A stretch of 64,000 nucleotides of DNA from Hysterangium stoloniferum (taxonomy: Eukaryota; Basidiomycota; Agaricomycetes; Hysterangiales; Hysterangiaceae). Position numbers and translations under genes: made by a program. Where the stretch lies: contig WHVD01000015.1 in the NCBI GenBank assembly GCA_015178975.1, positions 124,001-188,000 of the forward strand. Reading direction: 5' to 3'. Shown here one piece after another: positions 47,094 through 58,649 of this stretch (position 1 is its first letter; each line of letters starts with the position of its first letter). The notes under the pieces are model-generated. The model did no database searches. It worked only from the letters and a program-made list of their open reading frames with translations, and had not been told where the DNA came from.

Positions 47094-47348
47094 ACGTTCG
47101 AGACTGCAGGGATATTCGAGTATCTCTGTCCGTGGTTCGACTTGAATGCATGTAGAACGTTCGAGACTGCAGGCAATGCGCAAGCATCTGGTCCGTGGTT
47201 TGACTGGAATGTATGTAGAACGTTCGAGGCTGCAGACATATTAAAGCATTCTGTCCGTGGTTCGACTTGAATGCATGTTGTTTGTCTCAGAACATTCGAG
47301 GCTGCAAGCATATTCAAGCATCTGTCCATGGCTCGACTTGAATGTATG
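47094..47348 (+). repeat. Minisatellite, four units of about 62-71 bp
   Basis: Units start with GTTCGAGACTGCAG-type sequence at about 47096, 47160, 47222 and (as CATTCGAGGCTGCAAG) 47293. Each ends in GTCCGTGGTTCGACTTGAATG-like text. Units are diverged and contiguous, unlike a CRISPR array. Confidence 0.8.
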
Positions 47349-47669
47349 GTGAGCTAAATGGTTGTCCTAGAAAATCCTAATATTTTGATCAAGCACCGTT
47401 GGAATGAAATGCTACATTAAAAATCAGAAATTGGTATACAATGGCAACAAAGAAACGCCCGCTTTTGGGGGCGATTCCATTTTATAGTAACGACGTCATC
47501 ATCTGCGTCATTTGCAGCTGGCCCGCGGTTAAGCGCCTCCGCTTCGATCTCAAGAGACAACCCTCCCCAATAGAAGAGATATCAGGTGTGGATCTCTTGA
47601 ACCACTGGTCTGGTCAGCTCCGGGACACTCTCGTATCTCCATATTCTACATTCTTTCCCTCCTTTCACC

Positions 47670-48818
47670 ATGTCTATACATTCAACTCAGTCTTCAAACA
47701 GCGAGCAGCGATGGAAGGAGAGCCCTCAAGCTTCGTCCGTTGTCTCCCTAATCAAGACATCCCCAAGTCCACTAATTACACCCCCCGTATGTCTCCCAAA
47801 CCTTTCACTGGCATCTCACGTTTAACAACTGCAATACAGGACTCACCGGATAGATCTCCTTCCCAACTTGCTGAAAACACCTTGATTTCCATCTCAACCA
47901 CTTTCTTTCCTGGCGCAGATATCAACCAGTCACCCAATGATCTGGTATTGTGAGTCTCGGAGCATACCCGAATTTCTGAAAATTCATGTGGATTTATCGT
48001 GCCGTAGACTATCCTCCGACTCCGTATTCTTCTACGTGCACGCCGCCGTCCTTCTTTCAGCCTCCCAAAATGGCTTCAACCACCTTCTTCCGGCAGAGTC
48101 GATCACAGAAGATGCAGAGGCCATCGCTCCCATTCCAGAGACAGCCGAAGTGCTCAATGTTATCCTGCATACGGTCTACAACCTGTCATGTTCGCATTAC
48201 GCACCATCGATGGCTGTCCTCGCTACCGCAGTCCGGGCCTTGAAGTCCTATGGCGTTCCCCTCTCAACATGCATAGCGGCGTCTACCCCTCTCTTCACGC
48301 TACTGCTCTCACACGCTCCCGCGGCACCGCTCGATGTCTACGCACTCGCTGCCGAACATGACCTCCAGCAAGTCGCCGTCTCCGCGTCGCCACACCTACT
48401 GTCCGTCCCCCTCCCCACGCTGACAGACGACATTGCCGAACAGATGGGAGCCGTGTATCTGAAAAGGCTGTTTTTTCTGCATCTTGGACGGTCGGATGCG
48501 CTGAAACGGTTATTGTTGCCGCCGCCACATCCTCATCCGCCGACGCCCGAATGTGATTTTACGGAGCAGAAGCAACTGACCAGAGCGTGGGCACTTGCGT
48601 CGGCGTATTTAGCGTGGGATGCACGGCCAGGTGGGTTTGAATTTGTGTTTAGTGATTTGGATATGTTTTTGAGGCTGTGTAGATATGCCAGGGAGCACCT
48701 TGGAGTCCACACTATTGCCGCTGGGGGAACGGCTGGGGTGCGAGCGCTGTCGAGAATCGCTGGAAGAAAGAATACGGACGCTCATTGTGCAGTGGTCCGT
48801 AGTCAAAGTGGGTCTTAA
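47670..48818 (+). CDS. BTB/POZ-domain protein (fungal expanded family)
   Basis: Exons 47670-47786, 47840-47949 and 48008-48818 are in phase and give 345 residues. The start MSIHSTQSSNSEQRWKESPQ precedes a Ser/Pro-rich, probably disordered N-terminus. Exons 2 and 3 join as NDLVL-LSSDSVFFYVHAAVLLSAS, the usual first strand and helix of a BTB domain, followed by FNHLLPAES and ETAEVLNVILHTVYNLSC. The C-terminal half is helical (DVYALAAEHDL, ARAWALASAYLAWD-like text), as in the many agaric BTB proteins. BTB domains mediate dimerisation or Cullin-3 binding; the partner is unknown. A Pro-rich loop PPPHPHPPTPE lies near residue 250. Confidence 0.82.
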
Positions 48819-50227
48819 TTTATGTGTCACCGCAGTTCGCCGGTATTAATGACACTGACAGCGAACGATATGAACATGATCTCGGAAAATCCCGGCTTTT
48901 TTTTTTTTTCAAGTCCCACCGCTTCGCCACGAACATGCATGCGCCACCTATATTCGGCACTTTTCTTTTCTCGCTATACAAAAACCGGCATCCAATCATC
49001 TGTACGATTTATATTTTACCGTGTACATTATTGCCGCTCTTGCTCCATTTCAGCCTGTCCGTCTGTCCGACGTCTGCCCATTTATCTCCGAGCCGTTCAA
49101 GCGATCACCAAGGATACCAAGCATTCACGCACCGGCGACTTGCCTTGACCCTCAATTAGACGTCGTTGATGGGCGCCAATTTTACCAGAAAAGCTTCATG
49201 CCCTCACCTGAGACAGTACGCGGGCCTTCCCTTCATTCCCACCGTCACTTATCCTGTAGTTTCTTGTTTCTTTTTTAGCTCGTTGTTTTGTTTCTCTTGT
49301 TGTTTGTTTGTTTATTCTTTTTTTTTTTCGCGGTGGGTGGTAGAGAAAAAAGGTTAGTTAAAAATGTAATAAGAGGGGCATAGTAGTGGCGGTCAGCAGT
49401 ACTGTTGATAGTAACTATCCTGCAGTGACTGGTCCAATGAGATCCTGATTACTAAACATTTTTTTACCTAATAGCCGTTAGCTGTCTGGCGGTCAACTGA
49501 TAATATATCAAAACGTCTTTATCTAATATAGAAGGGAGCAGTCATCCCGGAAGGGTCTCGCTAATATAGTCGAGAACCATCTCTTCTCATCACTGACTTT
49601 TTGGGTTTGAAGCTTAATGATGTGCCTTCGCCAACTATATTGATTAGAGATGCCATTTCCATGAAGGAAGATAAGAAGTTTTCTGCAGCCATATACAAAT
49701 TGCAATGTAGTGAGAAGCTATTCTATTAATTTTTATTGGCCTCTCAAATACTAGTATTAATTAGAGCATTTTCTTGCATTTTATACAGCAGATCCACAAC
49801 ACCTTGCCCATGGGTGTTTGCATCTGAGCTTCAATAAGAATGATAAAATAATATAGGTGCCCATTCTTGTTTGATCATCATAATGCAGCTACACAAGCAG
49901 TCTTAGCTGCTGGCTGATACAAGGTACACTGCAGAGCCTCACTGCTTGATCTTTCTCATTGGATGCTTCGAGCAGAAGTGTATTCGGTCTTGATGGTGAA
50001 TCTGCATGGATATGGCAGAAGGGAGCATTAGCCCTAACCCCATGTGATGTTCCTAAGGTGGCAGACTAGTATGCCAAGACTCAGTAAACTGCTGCACAGT
50101 AAACAGCAACATGTAGGCCTTTCCCTAGTTCCTGAGAGGAGCTTGGGTTTCCTTTGATCCTCTGACATGGTCTGATGTAGTGACACCTGCTTCACAGGAG
50201 TCAACAGTGGCTCAGGGAGGCAATTAG
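48819..50227. other. No confident gene
   Basis: T- and C-rich sequence up to about 49350 with T runs (48898-48910, 49317-49329), then more AT-rich DNA. From about 49.8 kb composition becomes CpG-poor, suggesting unidentified repeat debris. No coding match was seen. Confidence 0.35.
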
Positions 50228-50478
50228 TGTTAGAGTATGGTGACGTACGATTAGTATTACACCATACCTCGTCTTGTGACTGCCTATTTCCATGAACCGG
50301 TTCATCATGTGATTGTTATATATAGTTTAGTGTTCACTTAGTTCCGTGCTGCGCACACATGTTCACTGCACAGACCAGTGCACAGACCATGTATTCTAGT
50401 ATATAGTTACAGACAGATGAGAGTAGGACCTCATCTGGATACCTAGTTATATCACCGGTCTTTAGTTCTACCCGCTCA
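50228..50478 (+). repeat. Possible LTR of a copia-like element
   Basis: Starts TGTTAGAGTATGGTGACG and runs about 250 bp with a TATATATAG box near 50317, resembling short copia LTRs such as 10765-11000 in size and start. The 3' end (near CTCAACTCTAAG) and a target duplication were not confirmed. Confidence 0.4.
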
Positions 50479-50845
50479 ACTCTAAGTGGCTTTCGCACCT
50501 AGTATTGAGAGTCCTCGTACTGTGATCCCCCAGGTATCCCGACATCGAACAATTAGAGCAGGGTTCAAATGCAGGCTGTACAGGCTGAGGGCATTGGAAC
50601 AATCTTCTTGGTCACTGAAGGAGATTCCTCCAGTAGTGACATCAGTTCTTCAAGAATGCCAACAAAATCTTCAACTGGAGTAATTTCAATTCCCTCTGGC
50701 AAAAGAGTGGAGGTATCTATTCATAACTATTGATACATTGCAGAGAGTCCAATGGGAAAGTGACTTGAAATGACTCAAGCTCTGAGTCACATTGTTAAGC
50801 TCAGGGCTTATGGGCAGGAATCTGGGGATTCCAGGGATAGATATG

Positions 50846-50945
50846 TACATGGGACTTGGCTTCAGCTGATGTGTTGTTCCCTTGCACAATCATCAGGTCC
50901 TAACTTCAGGCAGATGGGTCAGGAAACCTGGGGGTCTGAGAATAT
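50846..50945 (-). repeat. LTR1-like fragment with the shared LTR motif
   Basis: Contains GGGACTTGGCTTCAGCTGAT followed by a diverged match to the LTR1 stretch GGCAGATGGG...CCTGGGGGTCTGAG. Only about 100 bp is recognisable. Confidence 0.5.
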
Positions 50946-51107
50946 GCAATGAGCTGGAGTCAGGAGACCCAGGGTATAAAGGGATGAGTGGCTGGATATC
51001 TTTCTCCTTACTCTACATAGTTCCATCATGCCTAATACATATGTATGTACACTTGTAGCATCCCTTATTACTTTAGCCACTCATACTCATTAGTCATCTG
51101 TATTACA

Positions 51108-52353
51108 TGTTAGGATCCTCACCCTTTCAGGCCCTCACGACTTGGTCTTACCTTGGTAACCTTTCCAGGCCCCTGACATTGGTGCCTCAGACTGTGGAGC
51201 CACTGCCTTGGGACCCAACACTTGGTTTATGCTGGGATCCCTGTCTTGCAGCCCCTGCAACTTGTTTCTATCCTGGACACCTTTCTGGCACCCTGACATC
51301 AGTGCTCCATAGTCTGTGGCCACCACTTTGGCACCACAAAACTTGGTTTACTGTAGATTACCCCTCTAGTCATTCCATTCCATCTTCATCCTGATGTTCT
51401 CCTTTCATCTGTTCTATATGTAAACATTATTTGCCATCTCATATCCTTTAGAATACATTTGTTACATCTCATTTAGTTTTAGTTTGATCCTTGCCCCCTT
51501 CCACATTTCCCTTGACCTGTCACTACTTCCACTTCCTTGATCAGACCTTTGACTCTCCATTGTACATACAGTGACTCTCAAAACCTTTTACAATGTTTGA
51601 CATTTGTATATTGGCAGGCCACTACCAGGGGAGAAAAAATAGCAAAATATTTCAAAAAAAATACAGTATATAGTTAAACATATGTAGAATCAGTGTCTAG
51701 AATATTATTATGTAATATCCATTTTTGGGTATGCTAGAAATAGTTTATTCAGGCCTGCTCATTGAAAAGGTTTTGATGCTGATGACTATGATACAATATA
51801 TGCTATATTTTAATACTTGGTATACCCTCCCTTGGCCTTTATGACTGCCTCAATCCTTCTTGGCATGCTTTCAATTAACTTCTGACACTCAGAAGCTGGT
51901 ATATCTTCCCACTCCTTCTCTATCCTCTTCCACAACTCCAGAATCCCACTTGGTGCAGTGGCATACTGTCCCAGCTTTCTCTTCAAGTAATCCCATAGAT
52001 ACTCATTGTATAAAGTTCCTACCATGTATGCTACAGTTCTTTAGTTTGAAATTTGACTTAGATTACCCCTCTCTTGTGTTTAATTCCCTCTACTATCCTC
52101 CTATTCTCTTGACAATGTCATTGCCCAGCCACAACTCTTACCCCTTCAACCCTTAGCATTTTGGCCCTCTGGTTGATTCAGCTAAGTGTTGTCTTTAGTC
52201 TCCATCCTACTATCTACTCTATTTGAAATACTGGAGCACCCTAACAGTTCTTGTGAGGGCACAACACATATGTTGAAGCCAAGCTCCACCTTGTCTTATT
52301 GAATCAGACCTCCAAAATCATCCCCTTTTGCTCCCCTTGCTTAGATCTTAACA
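51108..52353 (+). repeat. 5' LTR (LTR2) of gypsy 2, with a Tc1 fragment inside
   Basis: Begins TGTTAGGATCCTCACC and ends CTTAGATCTTAACA, about 806 bp once the Tc1 fragment is removed. Gypsy gag sequence follows directly in the same direction, which fits a 5' LTR. The flanks TTACA (51103-51107) and CTACA (52354-52358) match four of five bases, so a solo-LTR reading is also possible. Confidence 0.75.
51569..52008 (-). mobile_element. Tc1 element C, truncated, with transposase C-terminus
   Basis: The tip CAGTGACTCTCAAAACC at 51569 follows TA, and an inner inverted copy CATTGAAAAGGTTTTGATGC occurs near 51757. The minus-strand frame from about 52004 to 51810 gives LWDYLKRKLGQ, ELWKRIEKEWEDIPASECQKL and GGYTKY, homologous to the ends of the element A and B transposases but a separate subfamily. 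The other end and the catalytic Asp residues are gone. Confidence 0.8.
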
Positions 52354-54398
52354 CTACATGAGATAATCCTCATCATTGATGTTCCCATGGTGCCTGGACT
52401 CAAACATCAATTGTACCTTGGTTGTACATATGTATGCTATCTTGATTATTGACTTGGTTACCTGATAGCTTCTGGTGAGACTTTCAGTCAGTTGATATTT
52501 TCCATGGAACAGACACTTTGAAGTTGTGACCATTCCTCATGCAATGCAGTCTCAACTTCAACAACTGGCCTAACAAATTTTCCACTAATAAAATCAAAGT
52601 TATTTTCACTTTATTGTATCTTTGGGGCATCACCATGAGCTGGTTCAAACCTGCATTAAACAATCTCAATGATTATGAACTCAGTTGGCTGAACAACTAC
52701 TTGTCTTTTGTCACAGAACTTTGTTTTAATTTTGGCCCACACAATGCCAAAGAAGCTTTGGCCAATATCAAGATGAAAGACACTTAGCAGATCATCAAAT
52801 ACATCATCCAGTTCAACTCTTTGGCCACACTTGTAGGGTGATGCAGCTTTGCATCACCATTTCTATTCTGGCCTCCCATCCTTCTCAAAGATGATATCTG
52901 TCATGGCAACAGCAAGCCAGCTACTCTCATTGACATGCACATCAAGGCTCAACAAGACAATGCTTGATACTGGGAATAACATGCTAAGGTCACTTGCAAA
53001 AGTAATCTGGAATGTCTGACTAAGAATGCCCAAACAACAAACTGGCATCCTGGTCTTCCAGCAATAATTACAACAGTAACAACTCATTGAATAAGTTCAA
53101 AAACAAAAATAAGTCCAATTCAACATCCAACAATGCTACAGTACAGCCTCTGGTAGCAATTCTGGCATCTCCACAACCAAGCCAAAAGATGATTTGAGTA
53201 GTAAACTTGGTGCAGACAACAAACTAATGGCTGCTGAGAAGCAACAGTGTAAGGGCAATGATCTCTGCCCTTGGTGCAGCACTGCTGGCTATATGACAAA
53301 CAAATTTCCTTTAAACAACAACACTAAGGCTCATGCTGCTGAGACTGAAAGCCCTCATAACTGGAAAAACCAATGTCTGAGACAAAAAATGTGTAAGCAA
53401 CTCTTGGGCACCTGCACAGACTGAGGGTTGCATTGGATCTTCTTGTGCAACAGCAGCTTTCCAACTCAACACATCCACTCTTTTAGACCCCAATTCACTT
53501 TTTGTTTCTTTGCCTTCAGCAGTTATCCCTTCCAATATTACAGCTTTGGTGGACTCTGGCTTGACCCATTGTTTCATTGACACTGATTTTCTAATAATTC
53601 ACAAGGTCAAAACTCAATTGGTCAACCCAGTCCCCCTCTGGCTCTTTGATGGCACTAGCAATAGTGTTATTACTCAAGTATGTGATCTCCCAGTCACTTT
53701 TCCATGTGGAACCCTTCAGCACACCACTTTCTATGTATGTGACACAGTTGGATTGACACAGTTGGATTTGAGTTGTGTGGTTGTCCTTGGATACAATTGG
53801 CTCATCTGCTACAATCCATCATTTTTGGACTCCCACTGATAATATTCTTCTTCCTTCAGTTTCAGCCAGGGCTGCAGCAGCACCATTGGCCACCCCCTCC
53901 ACCATGGAACCTCCATCTATCTCTTTGATTTCTGCCAATGCCTTCTAATGTACTAGCAAGCTAGATGGTTCTCAGACATTCTCCTTGAACATCTCTCAAC
54001 TCAGTGCCTCTGTGCATGTGGCTGATCTCAACAGCATCCCAGAGAAGTATCACAATTTCATAGATGTTTTCAGTAAGCAACACACTGACACTTTAGCATC
54101 TCATCAGTCCTATGACCTCAAAATTGACCTTGGGGATGGCATGGAACCTCTTCTTGTCTGCATCTATTCTCTTTCACAATCTGAATTAGCTTCCATCAGA
54201 GAATTTATTGACAAACACCTTCATATTGGCTTCATTCAGTCATCCATGTCATCTTACAGTGTACCAATACTGTTTCTTAGGAAGAAGAATGGCTTGCTAT
54301 GCCTTTGTGTAGATTTTAGAGGACTCAAAAAAGTTACAAAAAAGGATAGGTGCCCTCTTCCACTCATCACTGATCTTTTCAAAGCACCTTGGAGCCTC
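52354..54398 (+). pseudogene. Gypsy 2: gag, protease and start of reverse transcriptase
   Basis: Gag remnants at 52540-53430 include LLYLWGITMSWFKPAL, LSFVTELCFNFGP and LIDMHIKAQQDNA in shifting frames. The retropepsin region at 53510-53839 has ALVDSGLTHCFID with the active-site Asp, plus VVVLGYNWL. Reverse transcriptase begins at 53985 with YHNFIDVFSK, YDLKIDLGDG, FLRKKNGLLCLCVDFRGLKK and ends abruptly at PLITDLF, about 54398, where an LTR2 fragment begins. The catalytic YxDD, RNase H and integrase are missing. This is the same family as gypsy 1. Confidence 0.83.
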
Positions 54399-54786
54399 CA
54401 TGAACTGTTGGGGTGGGGTGCTCCAGTATTTTGAAATAAGCAAGTAGTATGTAATACATATACTAAAAATCCACACTTACATAGTTTAATCAGGTGGGAG
54501 GCCAGAATGCTAAGAGTCAGTGTGCTAAGAGTCTCAGCTGGCCAATGATATATTGAAGAGGATGAAGTAAAAGAGTAGGGGAACTTACTGTAAGTTAATA
54601 TTTGAACTGAAGAACTATAGCATACAAGATGAGAGTTATATACTAGAAGTGACACAGGTGATCAGGGGGCTGATCATGGGGTAAGAAGGCAAATGGATCA
54701 AAGGAAGCAAGTGACAGGATGGAGGGACAATAGGAACTAAATGTAAAGCAATAGGAGAATACTAAAAAGGGTTTGAGGTGGCAAAT
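54399..54786 (-). repeat. LTR2 fragment truncating gypsy 2
   Basis: Matches LTR2 from ATGAACTGTTAGGGTGCTC-like sequence to GTTTGAGGTGGCAAAT. Both ends are missing. Confidence 0.7.
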
Positions 54787-55229
54787 TGTTAGGATTCTAT
54801 CATCTCAGACCCTGCAACTTGGTTTTACCCTCATAACCCTCCAGCACCCCACTATTGGTATCCCCAACCACAGTGTCACTGCCTGTGGTGCCCCAACACC
54901 TGTCCCTCTGTAGATTATCCTTTTGACCATCCTGTTCCATCTCTGTTCCAATGCTCTCCCATCACCCATTTGACATCTATGTGTTATTTGCCACATCACA
55001 ACCTTTAGAATACATACTTGTGTTTCATCACATTTAGTTTTAGTTTTATCTTTGTCCCTCTTCCCACTTCCTTTGACCTGTCACAACTTCTCACTTCCTT
55101 GATCAACCTTCTGATCATCTGCCATACTTTTGTATAAAAACTCCCTCATGTATGCTATAGTTCTCCAGCTTGAATATCAACTTAGAGTACCCTCTTCTTG
55201 TTTAAGTCCCTTTACTCTTCTCTTAATAC
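54787..55229 (+). repeat. LTR2 copy, opposite orientation, right end replaced by LTR1
   Basis: Starts TGTTAGGATTCTATCATC and follows LTR2 through a TATAAAAAC box near 55133 to about 55229, where an inverted LTR1 starts. The 3' part was not found. Confidence 0.72.
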
Positions 55230-55870
55230 TGTTATGACCGGAATACCTGCTGGACTCCGGGCACTAACATATATGCACCCACACCCTACACACCAATTAT
55301 CAGTTTACCGGAATACCCGCTGGACTCCATACGTCAGACCTGTCCATGCTCAATCTTCATTACTTCATGTATCAGTCACTGGAATACCTGCCAGACTCCA
55401 TCCCTGTCTATCTCCGACCCTGTCCCATGCATCAGTCACTGGACCCTGCTTGGAAAACCTGTCAGCCCTTTAACTGAGCCCCATTCCCGTTATAGTCAAA
55501 TGACCTGTCACAATTTGGACTCCGCTCCCACCCCATTCCTGTTATGGTTTTATGACCTGTCACGATTTGGACTCCGCTCTGTTCTGTCCCATTCCTAAGA
55601 CCAAGTTTGGTGTTTATTTATCTCGTTTTATGTTTGCTAGTTCAGTTTTCATTATTACTGGATTTGGTATGTTATTCATTCCACAGTCTATATAGTCTGG
55701 CAGATGTTGTACATACAATCCAGTCAGAAAATCAGTTTAGATTCTCCCCAGTAATCTTAGTATATTTTCCGCTCTAAATTCCTCTTTGAAACACACTGCT
55801 CTTACTTGTCAGAGCCCATGGGCTCTGACCCATCTATCACTCGACCTCTGACTTATCTATCTTGACTCCC
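55230..55870 (+). repeat. LTR1, truncated by gypsy A
   Basis: Begins TGTTATGACCGGAATACC, the complement of the usual LTR1 right end. It contains TATATAGTCTGGCAGATG near 55688 and stops at 55870, where another LTR begins. Confidence 0.8.
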
Positions 55871-56491
55871 TGTGAGAGGTACGGTGAAATATACTCAGGA
55901 AATATAGTCTCATACTATATTTCCTTTATTATTTCTACTCTCTCTATTTTATTATACACTTATAATTAGTTCGATGACCTATGTATGTGGTACATTGACT
56001 CTTGTGGGCGCATACATGCCAGACTTATGTATTCTAGCGCCCGTAGTTAAAACTCAGACACTTTTTACCCTGAAACCACGACTTACCCAGACACACCATT
56101 AGTGTCCTGTAAGTTGTGATTGGGGTATCATCTTGACTGTCACAGATGGGCTTCAACTATCTACACAACCATAGTTTCGAACTGTGCCAGTCAAAACTCC
56201 ACTTATATCTCAATCTGCACGAACAACATCTGCACTACTTTATCATTCAACTCTCGTTACTCTTTTCTACACTTGAGCAGTCATTTGGAATCACACCTAA
56301 CGGTCAATTCCCTTTATTCGTTTTAGCTATCTACTCTACCTTAGATAGTTACTTCACTCAGACATATTGAACTAAATAGTCAATACTTGTTCAGTGTGTA
56401 TTGGACTTAGACAGTCAATACAACTTCGTGTTGTACCTAAACGGTTGATATTCTTCGTATATAGAATGGTTAGAACTTCCACCACTCTTCA
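55871..56491 (+). repeat. 5' LTR of gypsy A (LTR4 family)
   Basis: A 621-bp LTR from TGTGAGAGGTACGGTG to CCACTCTTCA. It is closely matched, inverted, by 62669-63301. The following TGGTGATCTGGGC at 56493 is a candidate tRNA primer-binding site. Confidence 0.85.
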
Positions 56492-56567
56492 GTGGTGATC
56501 TGGGCTGGACCGCTCTTTCCCTACAAAGAAAACATTACTTTATGACTATTAGTTTCTAAGCACGTAA

Positions 56568-58640
56568 ATGACCACTGGCAAGAACCAAACACCGAGATCT
56601 TTGATAACCCCGAGTAGTTCAAAACCTCATCAAAGACCTGCAAGTCTGGAACCACCCCATAACGTCACCATGAGGAAGTCTTTGTTGACTTTTCAAAAAC
56701 CAGTTCCTCCTGGAAGTTCCCCCGGAGCAGCAGCTGGACCATCAACAGATACTCCCCCAGGTCCACATGAAGAACATCCATCAACTGGGCAGTTGAGCAC
56801 TCCTGGAGCTAATGCTGAGCCTACCCATGCTCCTGAACCCGTTCTCTCGTTCCCACCTAGGCAGGTCATCCTCAAGCAATTCTTTGGGGGTCATATGGTT
56901 TACGCTCAGCCCATCGACTTGCAATGGGATATGTACTACACTGATTGAATCTCCACAGATCAGGTTACTCCCTTTGTGGAGGAGTACAATACAGATTACC
57001 CTCTTTTACTGGTGACTGTAGCAGTCTGGTTAGGTTGTTATCAGGCCATCTTATCGGCACAGGACTTATTCATGTGACCTGGAACCCTTGAGGATCTGAC
57101 CCACTCAATTCCCGAATGGTCGAGTGAGGTTACTTCTGTTATGGAAGGAGGAAGGACAATTTTTAAGCAAGAAGTGTTCTCTTTATTCCTCGAAGCGCTC
57201 CATGCACACAATGATGCGTTGCAAATCCTTCATGTCTTACTCGGTGGAGATCACATCATGCCCAAGGTTGACTACCAGTATATATACATCCGGATGTTGG
57301 AGGAATCTCTTAACGGAGTCACTCAAAATTCATCGTTTGCATATTTTACTCTAAGGGGTCGGTTGAGACGAAATCAGAGGAGACTCGATAAGATGGTTTT
57401 GGAAGTGCTCTACCCTTATAATGACTCGATCCAAGTGCCCGATTTGCCCATCTCCACAACTAGTTCATTTGTTCGTAACCTAAATGGGTCTCCCGACACT
57501 CGTTTCCTTCATTTGCTCAACCATCCTGTTATTTTGTAAGACTTCCCATTGGATATGAGGATGCAAGTTGCAGACCATCTTCAGGAAAAGGGAATGGAAA
57601 TCTGCACTCCCCTCCACCAACCTCAGCCACGTCGGCCTTTGAATATGACCAAAATTGAGAGAGAAATCTTGAAGGAACTCAGCCTGGCACCCCATCAGGG
57701 GACTCATTGCTCTCGCATCACATTCAAATGAATTTCAGATAATCCTAACTTCGGTGATGAACTACCCACAACTAGGAATAGATCAGTCGCCAACAGAGGT
57801 CGACTGTCCTTCTCTACCGCATTCACCGAGGGCATAGCTGGTCAGGTTGCTGGTTGAGGATCTCTGAACCCAGACGATCCCCACCATTCCCTGCCGATCC
57901 CCTCGAATCCCTTCCTGCCACCAGGAGGACCCCCTAGCAGTTCATCTGGGAGCTCTAGTAGTTCAGACTATGGAGGGAATTCGGGATGTGGGGGGTGTCA
58001 TGGTGGAGTACCTAACTCTCCCTTTCGAACTCCAATGCAGCCTCAAGCTAGCACGCCTATCGATGACTTACCTAAGGATAAAAAGATCTCTCTGAACACC
58101 AATGACATCAAGATAAAATGGTCTGACCTTCCCGAATACGATGGAACTCAATCCAAGGCCTTGGACTACATCATGGATATCATGAGTCTCTCAGAGATCT
58201 CAGACTCCATGAGCACATTGTTAGGAGTCGCTCTGCCAAGATGACTCACTGGCAATGCCAAGATCTGGTGGAGCACTTTAGACCATGAACATCCCACTGA
58301 ATTCAGTCGATCTCACAGATCGTTCCTTTGGGGTATTGTAGAGGGATTACTTGGAACCCATTGGTGCAAATCCTTAGCCTTAGAATGGGAAGCCATGAAA
58401 TTTCGACAGGTTGGCCACGATCGGGAGACACCTGTTCACTATATTCAATGGAGAATTAAGCTTTATCAATTCTTGTATGGCTTCCACTAAAATCGAAAGG
58501 ACGAGACGTGCAGACTCATCCTCACACTACCCATGGAATGGCTTTACCTTCTACAAGGGCAACCCATTATCAACTTGAGTATGATTGGTATCACACTGTT
58601 AGGTACACAGATTCGGCTTTTCCAATCCAAATCTCAAAAA
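56568..58640 (+). pseudogene. Gypsy A gag remnant
   Basis: A Pro-rich N-terminus at 56568-56948 (MTTGKNQTPRSL, PPRQVILKQFFGG) is followed, after frame changes, by helical gag pieces at 57141-57539. Then comes a Ser/Gly linker near 57940-57990 and the capsid-like region with KWSDLPEYDGTQSKALDYIM, LTGNAKIWWSTL and DRETPVHYIQWRIKLYQFLY up to about 58640. No protease or pol follows; the sequence switches to the minus-strand gypsy B at about 58650. Confidence 0.78.
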
Positions 58641-58649
58641 AATGACAAC

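Noticed and set aside
47094-47348. CRISPR-like array
   Set aside because: Units are contiguous and diverged, with no unique spacers, and the genome is eukaryotic.
51103-52358. LTR2 at 51108 as a certain solo LTR because of TTACA/CTACA flanks
   Set aside because: The flanks match only four of five bases, and gypsy gag follows in the right direction, so a 5' LTR is preferred. Both readings remain open.
56493-56505. TGGTGATCTGGGC as a definite tRNA primer-binding site
   Set aside because: It is only similar to a fungal/plant initiator-Met type site. The matching position in gypsy B is deleted, so it cannot be cross-checked.
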